Shown here: positions 1 through 7,189 of the stretch, piece by piece
Numbering within the stretch: the first letter of the stretch is position 1
Layout: every line of letters begins with the position of its first letter
NCBI GenBank assembly: GCA_012295275.1
Contig: CM022679.1
Location: 12,425,915 to 12,436,914 of the forward strand
Length of the DNA stretch: 11,000 nt
Reading direction: 5' to 3'
Origin: Chrysomallon squamiferum
Taxonomy: Eukaryota; Mollusca; Gastropoda; Neomphalida; Peltospiridae
Translations under genes and position numbers: made by a program
Notes under the pieces: generated by a model
Databases searched by the model: none
What the model was told of the DNA's origin: nothing
What the model saw: the letters and a program-made list of their open reading frames with translations, nothing else

Positions 1-14
1 ATACTCATCATCAC

Positions 15-50
<36 letters not shown>

Positions 51-64
51 TATTATTATTATTC
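1..64. repeat. Compound (ATC)n-(ATT)n microsatellite
   Basis: The window opens inside an ATC/CAT trinucleotide array, with one CAC interruption near the start. It switches without a break to ATT at about position 49 and ends by 64. The array probably extends beyond the left edge. The same ATC/ATT pairing recurs at 10613-10760, so this repeat class is common locally. It gives poly-I, poly-H or poly-N frames that are not coding. Confidence 0.95.
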
Positions 65-418
65 TATATATTGGTAAAGAATAAACATAACTAGTGGCTC
101 AACGAGAAACTACATTAAAGCGATATGAATATTAAATGACAAGATACTATTTCTGGTTTTACATTATGAAATTCTAATTAAGTCTCTTTCCTTTCTTTTC
201 AGTGACGAAAACGAGAAGTATATTATTTTTAATAAAACTGAAGAGAAATATTGATTTCCGCGAAAGTAAAAAAAATACCGTTAGAATAATGTTATAAGCT
301 TGTTCAGTGTATGATTAACGAGTTATATATAAAATAAGTGAGCGTGCATACCATCTCTGCTAGATTTATCATTACGTTCAGTTTTGTATCTGTGTGGAGT
401 AGTATTAATCAATCCTTT
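65..418. other. AT-rich unique sequence, no gene seen
   Basis: This stretch has no recognisable gene. One pyrimidine tract ending in CAG (about 183-202) looks like a 3' splice acceptor. It is followed by a 30-codon open frame at 205-294 that ends in TAA. The frame is lysine/arginine/isoleucine-rich, as expected of random AT-rich DNA, so I do not call it an exon. Confidence 0.6.
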
Positions 419-575
419 TTAAAATTAAAATTAAAATAGATTGAAAAATAAAAAATCCTTAAAAAAATAAAAAATAAAAATAAATAAATAAATAAATAAA
501 ATAAAGAAGAAGAGGCAAAAAAGAAAAAGAAGAACGAGCTATATCGCTTAAAAAAAAAATAACAAAAAAAAAAAA
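419..575. repeat. A-rich low-complexity block with (AAAT)n
   Basis: The block is almost entirely A with scattered T and G. It includes an AAAT array at about 480-501, a purine-rich AAG stretch (about 501-536) and A runs at 550-575. The long minus-strand open frame across it encodes F/L/Y-rich low-complexity residues and is explained by the repeat. One possible reading is an old poly(A)-type retrotransposition tail, but no element body is recognisable beside it. Confidence 0.85.
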
Positions 576-646
576 CTATGTTTTGTATTCCAGTTCCTAT
601 AATATTATTGAGAAAAGTACAAGCAGACGTGAGATACAAATATAGT

Positions 647-754
647 TCAATAAGAGTACCAAGTAGAAACTGATCCCAAGACGAGCTTCGCCTCAGGCCA
701 ACACGGCGGAGCAACCCACTCAGTAGTGATACTATCTGTTAACACTTTACATGT
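647..754 (-). other. GC-rich patch with short open frame, possible exon or repeat fragment
   Basis: About 660-720 is clearly richer in G and C than its surroundings. On the minus strand one frame is open from 754 (just after a TAG) to a TGA at 649-647. It has no ATG, and its residues are varied: it contains the stretch EWVAPPCWPEAKLVLG. A second minus-strand frame with an ATG at 714 overlaps it but runs into the low-complexity A-rich block. I recognise no protein family. It could be a decayed exon, a transposon fragment or chance. Confidence 0.2.
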
Positions 755-1346
755 CTAAATCATTTCATCTCCCGTGATATACGTTGATCTGTGCCATGTG
801 CTTGACGCATAGTAATTATTTTGTCTGAAAAGGGTAATAGAAGACGGCTCAGAACGGCTCTAGAACCATAAACCAACCAGTTTTAAAACAGGGTGTAGAA
901 AATACAGCACAAAATAACTCGTCACAAAGTCAATAATGCGCTTTTGAAAAAATACAGAAAATATTTTGAATATAATACAACATATAGATTTTCTCTAGAA
1001 TTAAATAAAATAGCAAACTGAGAAGATGGCTCCGTCCATGTTTTAAACATGACTAGTACAAGTAACATTTTAATTTGATCCTGTCCAGATTTTCTCGTTC
1101 CGTAAAATATTTGAATTGACGAGTCACAGAGCGAAGGATTAATTTACTTTGTCGTTTTCGTCGGCTGTTTCCAGTTCTTGCCAGTTTGCTGTGACTACTT
1201 TATCAAAAGATGTTATATTTGTCTCTTTTTGTCGTGAAAAGGCCATTGTAAAGATCAAGTGACAAGTGATACGAAGTGTTTTATTTGTACGTTTGTTTTG
1301 TTTGTTTGATAAGGGAATTATAAATCCATTGACAAATAATAAGAAC
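755..1346. other. AT-rich unique sequence, no gene seen
   Basis: There is no supported gene. Small structures present are a direct repeat ACGGCTC at 844-850 and 854-860, and a perfect inverted repeat CATGTTT-T-AAACATG at 1037-1051. A slightly less AT-rich stretch at about 1100-1260 has no open frame of note. Confidence 0.6.
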
Positions 1347-1382
1347 TTTATTTATTTATTTATTTATTTGTTTGTTTGTTTG
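1347..1382. repeat. (TTTA)n-(TTTG)n microsatellite
   Basis: A tetranucleotide TTTA array changes to TTTG at about 1370. The A-to-G change at the same repeat position looks like a point variant spreading through the array by slippage. Confidence 0.95.
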
Positions 1383-1800
1383 CTACCTGCCACTTTTGAT
1401 ATACGGTTGTTATACGACTGCACGCGAGAATCTACAAAATGACTGAATGAATTATTGTATCACAGATTCATGAATCAGTGAAGGCTTTGACAGAAAGTGA
1501 ATCAAGTTGACAACATGTATTAGTTTTTCATTTCCTACGTTACATTTTCCAAACAATATTGAGTTGGCGATTATAGAAACCATTTATAATAATCTCAAAA
1601 ACTGAACTGATGAAACATGACAACAGAAATGTTTAGTTCATTTCCTTTTTTTTTTTGTGAAATAACATTATATGGAAAATATCCAACATTTCTATTTTTA
1701 AGAAGAAAAAATGAAACAAAACAAAAATAAAAATAAAAAGTTTACAGTCCACTGGACTTCATTAGTGTTGTTTAGAAAAGAAGCTTAACCAGTCGATCAT
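1383..1800. other. AT-rich unique sequence, no gene seen
   Basis: No gene is visible. There is a T run at about 1647-1656 and an A-rich, AAAT-like stretch at about 1700-1740. Confidence 0.6.
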
Positions 1801-1810
1801 AAAATCATAT

Positions 1811-1880
1811 TAGCCAATCAAATGCGAGCATTTCATTTAAATAATTTAGAAGCAGACGTCACGGGTTTACGTGCAGACGA
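1811..1880. promoter_or_regulatory. Candidate motif cluster: CCAAT, AAATGC palindrome, CRE-like site
   Basis: Within 70 bases lie a CCAAT box (1814-1818), a perfect inverted repeat AAATGC-GA-GCATTT (1820-1833), and a cAMP-response-element-like GACGTCA (1855-1861). There are also two direct copies of GCAGACG (1852-1858 and 1873-1879), whose starts are 21 bp apart. These are short motifs and can arise by chance. No transcript start or gene is visible next to them, so promoter or enhancer function is inference only. Confidence 0.2.
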
Positions 1881-2023
1881 CTTCTGTTTACTTCCAGGAC
1901 GACACATAATCCGTCAATAGACTAAACATACTCTAATTGATTTTCAGTAGTTCATAGTCTTAATTTTACTTGAAGCATCCAAACTGCATCCAAAAAGGAT
2001 TTGTGGTAAATATTTAAACACTG

Positions 2024-2040
2024 AAAAAAAAAAAAAAAAA
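2024..2040. repeat. A17 homopolymer
   Basis: Seventeen consecutive A are followed by CACACCC. It could be a fossil poly(A) tail of a retroposed sequence, but no target-site duplication or element body is obvious upstream. Confidence 0.9.
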
Positions 2041-2280
2041 CACACCCAAAAACGATTAGATAATTGTTTTAATAATCCGATGAATTAGACAGATTTTGAT
2101 CGATATCACCGATACGAAGCTTAATGCCTGTTAAAAAAGACCAAGGCTGTATCTTCCATCGCGTCTGATCAAAGTTAACTGAGGAGATGTAGTGTATTGT
2201 AACGACACATATAATTATTATCCAGTGCAATGACGTAACAATATATAGAAGAAAAAAAAATGAAATTAATAAATAAGGTC
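2041..2280. other. AT-rich unique sequence, no gene seen
   Basis: No coding frame or structured element was found. A CRE-like TGACGTAA occurs near 2231, and an A run near 2254. Confidence 0.55.
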
Positions 2281-2284
2281 TTGA

Positions 2285-2413
2285 TACGTGTTTTTGCTTG
2301 ATTTTTATTTTGTTTAATTTATTTTAATTTTTAATATTTTGTTTTTATATATATTTTGTTTTTTTCATTTATGTTTTCATTTTTTTTTTTTTTTTAAATT
2401 TAAAAAAAAAAAA
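2285..2413. repeat. T-rich low-complexity block ending in a T/A palindrome
   Basis: A long T-rich tract with TTTTG and TTTTA units ends in T16, AAATTT and A12. Positions 2384-2413 form a perfect 30-bp palindrome: T12, AAATTT, A12. It could extrude as a hairpin or exclude nucleosomes. No coding content. Confidence 0.9.
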
Positions 2414-2424
2414 TGTATTGTTTA

Positions 2425-2485
2425 ATTTCAAGCGTTCATCTGATGAAGTAAATCATTGAAATAGCTAGAACAGATGACAATAAAA
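2425..2485 (+). repeat. Nested inverted repeats ending in AATAAA, possible retroelement 3' end
   Basis: Sixty bases hold several overlapping inverted repeats: ATTTCAA/TTGAAAT (2425-2431 and 2456-2462), TTCATC-T-GATGAA (2435-2447), and CATCTG/CAGATG (2437-2442 and 2471-2476). AATAAA lies at 2479-2484. The order CTGATGA (2440-2446), 11 bases, GAAA (2458-2461) matches the two conserved boxes of a hammerhead ribozyme, which Penelope-like retroelements often carry. The stem between the boxes would be only about three weak pairs, so any ribozyme is degraded at best. No reverse transcriptase is seen nearby. Confidence 0.3.
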
Positions 2486-3590
2486 CCTTATTATCATTTA
2501 TATAGACTATAATTTTATACAAACTGTTTGACATTCATAATTTTTCAGAAAAGTAAACAAGGAAAATAAGAACATGATTCTGTCTTGTCTGTCTATTTCT
2601 CTGTCAGCCTGCGTGCGTGAATTTTCACTTTGATATCTTTCACTATTTCTTTAATTTCCGTGCATTTTATCAGACACTTCACATTAACCATATTGTTAGC
2701 AACACTTAGTGATGAAAGATTTATCTGGTTTCATTGGAAATTTCGCACATTTTTTATTATTTTCAGACCGAAAAACATAAGAGTAAAATAAAAAAAAATG
2801 AACAAAAACAACAAAACTCTCTTTGAATTCACATGAGACTGATTTCTTAAAATCCTGTTTATGCGTAGATGTAGACACATATCTATGTATCGTTGTTGGT
2901 GGAAAGGACGTCAGCGAATATACTAACAGAATGAAAATAAATTAACGTGCTAATCTGAGCAAGCTGTTGTGAAGCACGCCCACTGAATATACGTAATTTC
3001 TTAGCCTGTATAGAACCAGCTTTCTTTATCTGAAGAAGTAATCAAACGGACGTTTATTCATTTTCTTTCTCGATAACATTAGCATTCATGACATGAAATT
3101 GTTCTTGACTTAACCTGGTAACAGTTTGTTGTCGTTGGACACATATACCATTTCATTTCATATTCCTTAATTTAGTTTGTTTTTCTCCGTGGACCGATAA
3201 TATAATAAAAACGCGTTTTCTAACGTATATGACAGGGATGTCAAAAATATAGTTGTTAATAAAATAATGACGGAAGTGTGAACATCGAAATCCTTAATCT
3301 TATTTGCTTCAGAAATTTAGGTAACAACGCGCTTGGCTGTTCAGCTATTACAAAAAACTGTGTCGAGATATCGTTAAAAATTCATTCATTCTTCCATTCG
3401 CGAACCATTCATTGATTTATTCATTTACATTTCTATATTTGTAAACCGTTAATTTTACAGAAAAACAGCCACTGAGTTTAACATTTCATCTTAATAATAT
3501 TATTTTAGTAGTGCACATGAATCCATTAAACTTGTTGTCTTAAAAATCTTAAATAAAAATTTAAAAATGTGGTTAACTCTTTTATCTCTC
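2486..3590. other. AT-rich unique sequence, no gene seen
   Basis: About 1.1 kb without a supported gene, RNA or mobile element. A 60-codon minus-strand frame at 2696-2878 is rich in K, S, F and V and has no family signature. A degenerate ATTC-type stretch lies at about 3380-3430. The density of simple repeats is lower here than elsewhere in the window. Confidence 0.6.
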
Positions 3591-3596
3591 TCTCTT

Positions 3597-3638
3597 TATT
3601 TATTTATTTATTTATCTATTTATTTATTGTTCATTTTC

Positions 3639-3670
<32 letters not shown>
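3597..3670. repeat. (TTTA)n array and T30 homopolymer
   Basis: After a short CT stretch, a TTTA array runs to about 3629 with one TCTA variant. A short spacer and an uninterrupted run of 30 T (3641-3670) follow. On the minus strand this would read as a long poly(A), which is compatible with a retroposon tail whose body lies at higher coordinates. That reading is inference only. Confidence 0.93.
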
Positions 3671-3672
<2 letters not shown>

Positions 3673-3805
3673 GGAATTTCGAAACAAATTTATAAATATA
3701 AAGAGAATTCTTCATCCGAATGCTTCAGGCCTCGTTAGAGGACTTTTAATGGATGTATTTTTCGCCCCTGCACACACAATTATTTTCTCTACAACGCCAT
3801 TTAGA

Positions 3806-3835
3806 CAATAGTCAGTTGGCATCCGCCATCTATTG
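3806..3835. repeat. Two-part hairpin with ATGGCGG motif on minus strand
   Basis: CAATAG (3806-3811) pairs with CTATTG (3830-3835). Inside it, TGGC (3817-3820) pairs with GCCA (3825-3828) around the loop ATCC. On the minus strand the 3' arm reads ATAGATGGCGG. It resembles the ATGGCGG core bound by YY1 and also AGATGGCG sites of insect CTCF. A second ATGGCG lies at 3800-3795 on the minus strand. Binding is inferred from motif similarity only. Confidence 0.3.
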
Positions 3836-3849
3836 ATAGTTAGAACACC

Positions 3850-3999
3850 ATGGATTCCAACAAGTCTTTATTTCCTTCGACTGCGTCCAATGTTTCCCTG
3901 GGCGACACAAGCTATTTGGAATTTCTTAAATCAATGGTCCATTATTTGCTGCCTCCTGTCTATATGGGCTCTAGGGCTGAATTAAACACTTCGAGTTAG
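3850..3999 (+). CDS. Candidate 49-residue open frame, unknown function
   Basis: The ATG sits in a strong animal start context (ACACCATGG: A at -3, G at +4). An in-frame TAG at 3841-3843 fixes this as the start, and the frame ends in TAG at 3997-3999. The 49 residues are varied in composition, unlike the repeat-driven frames elsewhere. They include three N-X-S/T sequons (NKS at residue 4, NVS at 14, NTS at 46) and a hydrophobic centre around FLKSMVHYLLPP. An AATAAA lies 30 bases after the stop, followed by a T/C-rich stretch, as at animal poly(A) sites. It could be a short secreted or extracellular N-terminal segment whose coding continues by splicing (a weak donor, CGA|GTTAGC, overlaps the stop), a fossil exon, or chance. 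I recognise no family. Confidence 0.2.
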   Translation: MDSNKSLFPSTASNVSLGDTSYLEFLKSMVHYLLPPVYMGSRAELNTSS

Positions 4000-4028
4000 C
4001 GAATCTTTATTAAAGAACCGAAAAACTC

Positions 4029-4076
4029 AATAAAGGATTTTTTTCTTCTTTTTCTTCTTCTTCAACTTCTTTTTTG
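4029..4076 (+). promoter_or_regulatory. Candidate poly(A) signal and downstream T/C-rich element
   Basis: AATAAA at 4029-4034 is followed by a run of TTC and T units to about 4076. This matches the order of an animal cleavage and polyadenylation site. In AT-rich DNA AATAAA is frequent by chance; the position just after the 49-codon frame makes this copy more notable than others. Confidence 0.25.
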
Positions 4077-4498
4077 GAATACCTTGAACTACTCCAATTG
4101 ATTTTTTTTTTTTCCCCAATATTACGTGAGCTGGTATTGGTTTTAACGTTAACTCTATTGATCACTGTGTAGACAGTCTGATAATTACGTCTGTATCAGG
4201 ATCTTCTCTCTGACACACGTTTAAAAAAAGGTTACGACTATCAAGCAATCATTTTCGTTTAGACACACACTCTGTACCGTGTCTGTGTGCATGCGCACGA
4301 CGGGGTTTGCTTCAGAATAATAGACGTGGATATTACTACAATGGCAGATATCAATAATGACGTCAGAAGTATTAGTTTGTTTATTAATGTAGCAAGAGAC
4401 GAAGTACTGGCATCCCACGCAGATACAAATAATTACTCAGCGATGATGGCAATATTAATGATGACTGTAAGGGTAATGGTAAAGGTGATACTGATTGC
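4077..4498. other. Mixed unique sequence, no gene seen
   Basis: It holds a T run at about 4101-4113 and a perfect CRE palindrome TGACGTCA at 4358-4365. Open frames on both strands here (for example 4287-4655 plus, 4221-4418 minus) lack family motifs, and the plus frame runs into the ATA/GAT arrays, so they are not called as genes. Confidence 0.55.
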
Positions 4499-4542
<44 letters not shown>

Positions 4543-4702
4543 CAACAACAACAATGATATTAACAATAGGAAAGCTTGTGATGATGATGATGATGATGAT
4601 GGTGATGATGAGTAGAGGAATTGCTTTCGTTTCCATATCAAGATTACTGCAATGACCACCCCCAGGAACAACATCATCGTCATCATCATGATCATTATTA
4701 TC
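4499..4702. repeat. Compound trinucleotide cluster: (AAT)n, (AAC)n, (GAT)n, (ATC)n
   Basis: (AAT)n spans 4499-4539 and passes directly into (AAC)n at about 4540-4553. A clean GAT array follows at 4580-4611, and an ATC/CAT array with interruptions lies at about 4671-4702. The GAT and ATC arrays are complementary and about 60 bases apart, so a single strand could fold back. Open frames on both strands through here encode runs of I, M, L or S and are repeat artefacts. Confidence 0.95.
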
Positions 4703-5128
4703 AACAACATCTACATTAATGCGAAATGAAAAAAGAACAAAACAAAATATATAAAGTAAATAATACTCTTATTGATCAATGTGTTCAACTAAGTAATGCT
4801 TTTATTCTGTAAATCTAGATGAAACGACAACAGTAAAACACAGCCCAAAGCCTCAATCGTCGCCTCTAACATGAAAAGCAATGATTAATTCCCTTTTACA
4901 CGTAAAATAATTGACTTTCACCTTCAGCAAAGTTGATTAGAAGATAACACCGCTGCATAGTAGAAATACAAGCCTAGGTGAGGCTTAAGGGCAGATCGCC
5001 AACATACAGTTTAACGATTTTTGTCATGCTCCTATGGATTATAGTGAAAAGAATGTTTTTTACTTAAATGGCTCATATATTTTGGTCCTAATGTCAGAAA
5101 TATTAAAGGAACAGACTTCGAAAGGGGA
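4703..5128. other. AT-rich unique sequence, no gene seen
   Basis: No gene found. A 6-bp perfect inverted repeat AAGCCT-AGGTG-AGGCTT lies at 4970-4986, at the only locally GC-richer spot (about 4950-5005). Confidence 0.55.
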
Positions 5129-5356
5129 ATGGAAGGGTACAAAAAGTATGCAGTAGTAAAATTTGACATTGACTTTAAATTTAATTATCATCCACGGATG
5201 GCGTATTTAATGAAAGTGGTGTTGAATGGTCGTTACACAATTGCATTACTTGCTTTTCGTTTGTTTATTTTATGGTTTTGCTTGTTTACTTTTTTGTTTA
5301 TTGATTCAGCAGTTCTATTATTCTTCAGTACAAGCTTGCACGAGAAGATTATATAA
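5129..5356 (+). CDS. Doubtful 75-codon open frame with one hydrophobic segment
   Basis: This is the longest open frame in the window not created by a simple repeat. The ATG has G at -3 and G at +4, a fair start context. The first 30 or so residues are mixed and charged. A hydrophobic stretch from about residue 38 to 66 (ALLAFRLFILWFCLFTFLF within it) could span a membrane. No domain or family signature is visible, and the hydrophobic part is what T-rich DNA tends to encode. A 75-codon frame in 11 kb of AT-rich DNA is not surprising. Most likely chance. Confidence 0.1.
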   Translation: MEGYKKYAVVKFDIDFKFNYHPRMAYLMKVVLNGRYTIALLAFRLFILWFCLFTFLFIDSAVLLFFSTSLHEKII

Positions 5357-5410
5357 TATTATGCCTCAGTTTATTCGATATATGTCTGTGTTTTCGTATG
5401 TATCTATGAA

Positions 5411-5490
5411 TATGTGTGCTTGTGTTTGTGTGTTAAATATCTACATAAAATAGTATATACATATATACATTCATAACACACACAAACACA
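5411..5490. repeat. Imperfect inverted repeat of TG/CA-rich arms
   Basis: TGTGTTTGTGTGTTA (5421-5435) is the reverse complement of TAACACACACAAACACA (5474-5490), apart from one extra dinucleotide. The 38-base middle contains a further near-palindrome, GTATAT-ACAT-ATATAC. The arms match beyond a simple TG array because the TTT/AAA interruption and the TTA/TAA ends also correspond. It could form a cruciform or an RNA hairpin. Confidence 0.6.
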
Positions 5491-6006
5491 CCTTCAATCC
5501 GATTAACAGAAACTTTTTAACGAACTGGCAACTGACCATTCATAAGGAGAAATTACCGAAGTTTACCCAAGAAGAATCGATCCTGGGACATAATGCATTT
5601 CAGCTGAGTATCACACAGTCGAGTGAGGACGTGGGGTACAAATAAATAAAGCAGACGGTCGCACGGGCTCGTGACATAAATTCAATGTCATCTTTCCGTG
5701 ATGCTTTGTAATTTTTCATTCCACAATCTCAAGAGACCATCTTACGCATCCTGTGCGATCGATATTTGAACATCACTGAAGTGAAGACAGCGTTCAGAAA
5801 CCAACATTAAAAAAACAACAACAACATGTAAATAGGTCGATAGATGAAGTAAAATAACTATACATACAGGCGTATTTATTTACCTATATAGCTAATTACG
5901 TACAAAATACGTTCTCGTACGTATGAGCGTGTGCGTAAGAAAGTCCGTGTTTAATGATGCATGGCTTTTCAAAAGATATAGCTGCATATGTATATACATG
6001 TATGCA
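5491..6006. other. Unique sequence, no gene seen
   Basis: Base composition is more balanced than average around 5520-5780, but all frames are interrupted and no RNA gene is recognisable. CAA units occur at about 5814-5826. Purine/pyrimidine-alternating words (GTACGT, GTATGC, CATGTATG) increase towards the TG array. Confidence 0.55.
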
Positions 6007-6010
6007 TGTG

Positions 6011-6079
<69 letters not shown>
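6007..6079. repeat. (TG)n microsatellite, about 36 units
   Basis: A near-perfect TG array with a single GC interruption near 6016. The 60-codon plus-strand frame across it reads alternating C and V and is an artefact. Arrays of this type can adopt Z-DNA and are often polymorphic. Confidence 0.98.
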
Positions 6080-6080
<1 letters not shown>

Positions 6081-6291
6081 ACCACCCTAACATAAGCGAC
6101 TGTGTACAGATTTTTAAACAACATTTATGGATGTAAAATTGTTTAATGAGATTAGTTTTCAAAAGAATCAAAGTCATTCTAATACGTGTATTACAAATTC
6201 TGCTACATTAAAAACGTATTAAATAACGTAAAGCAGCTGGCATTTCATGTTTTAAACGTAATACTAATAGTTCGTTAACGCACGAAAGAGA
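6080..6291. other. Spacer between two TG arrays
   Basis: Just over 200 bases of unique AT-rich DNA lie between the TG arrays. It contains a perfect inverted repeat TAATAC-GT-GTATTA at 6180-6193 and no coding frame. Confidence 0.6.
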
Positions 6292-6301
6292 GTGTGTGTG
6301 T

Positions 6302-6335
<34 letters not shown>
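6292..6335. repeat. (TG)n microsatellite, second array
   Basis: About 22 TG units with one TA interruption near 6305. It has the same orientation as the array ending at 6079. Confidence 0.97.
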
Positions 6336-6337
<2 letters not shown>

Positions 6338-6516
6338 TGTGTTTAATACGAACAATAATCCCAAAATAAGGAAATTTAGTCCGTAGGTTAATGAAATTGT
6401 GTGAGATAGCCGCGAGGGATAATGGCATGAAATAGATTAATTACTTTGTAGATTACAAGATTATTTTATTTTACAAACCAAAAAAAATTAATACTATTGT
6501 TTTTCTTTTCATTCTG
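6336..6516. other. AT-rich unique sequence, no gene seen
   Basis: No gene. A homeodomain-type word (ATTAATTA, about 6436-6443) sits next to a short dyad, CTTTGTA-GAT-TACAAG. These are motif resemblances only. Confidence 0.5.
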
Positions 6517-6604
6517 CAACAATAACAACTACAAAAACAAAAACAAAAACAAATCAAAACAAAACAACAACAACAAACAACAACAAACAAACAAAACAAA
6601 AAAC
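6517..6604. repeat. A/C-rich (CAAAA)n-(CAA)n low-complexity tract
   Basis: CAAAA, CAAA and CAA units run in succession with almost no G on the plus strand. The minus-strand 82-codon frame over it reads C/F/V runs and is explained by the repeat. Confidence 0.93.
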
Positions 6605-7180
6605 TTTGGGATTCTACAATTATAATACCAATAGGAACTACATGTTCTAATATTTCTGTACAATTAGTATTCTTCTGATACAGTTGTTGTTGCAATGTTT
6701 TTAGCATTAATGAAAACAATATACAAATAACAAAGATGATGATAATGTGAATGAGTCCAGTGACGTAATATTATCAAGTAATAGCAAATTCAATGACCAA
6801 TGTAGTTCTGAATGTATTTAGAAATGTCGGTATCATATTTATAGCCGACACGAATATAGTAACACTTAAAGATTTCCTTGTCTTAAAATGAACTTCATTA
6901 TTTTTGTAAAAATTGTCGAAATTATTAAATCAATTAATAATAATAATAATAACAATACATCATTAATGATAATAACGTTGTTTCGAAATGGTAACTGTAT
7001 GTTATTTCAGGCCATAGAAGTCATACTGAAATTGCTGAGCATGCCAAACAAAATTGGTAGTAACATGAAGATCTACGTCTTAATTTCTCCTTGAATATAA
7101 AATGGCTCTTGGTATGATATCACACACAATATGGAACACTGCTAGGGAACAAGCACAATAAAATACATTTACAATCACTT
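6605..7180. other. AT-rich unique sequence with a short (AAT)n; possible micro-exon
   Basis: A short AAT array lies at about 6933-6952. At 7010 a TTATTTCAG precedes a 46-base open stretch (7011-7056, reading AIEVILKLLSMPNKI) that ends at a GTAGTA donor-like word. The flanks resemble splice sites but the pyrimidine tract is weak. No larger gene is assembled from it. Confidence 0.4.
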
Positions 7181-7189
7181 CGTCTTCAT

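Noticed and set aside
183-294. Pyrimidine tract plus CAG followed by a 30-codon open frame
   Set aside because: The frame is K/R/I-rich as expected of random AT-rich DNA, and no partner exon or donor is evident.
409-714. 101-codon minus-strand frame, F/Y/L-rich
   Set aside because: Two thirds lie in the A-rich block. Only the GC-rich start (about 660-714) is of interest and is reported separately.
1606-1644. Second CTGATGA...GAAA pair with TGAACT/AGTTCA arms
   Set aside because: No pairing is possible between the boxes and the arms overlap the core, so it does not fit a hammerhead fold.
4287-4710. Overlapping long frames on both strands with I, M, L and S runs
   Set aside because: All of their length comes from the AAT, GAT and ATC arrays. 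Frames open on both strands at once are a hallmark of trinucleotide repeats.
5954-6136. Cysteine/valine-rich 60-codon frame, at first glance like a cysteine-rich peptide
   Set aside because: The alternating C and V is the TG array. There is no cysteine spacing pattern of a real peptide.
6471-6719. 82-codon minus-strand frame with a hydrophobic C/F/V stretch
   Set aside because: The hydrophobic part is the reverse complement of the CAAAA/CAA tract.
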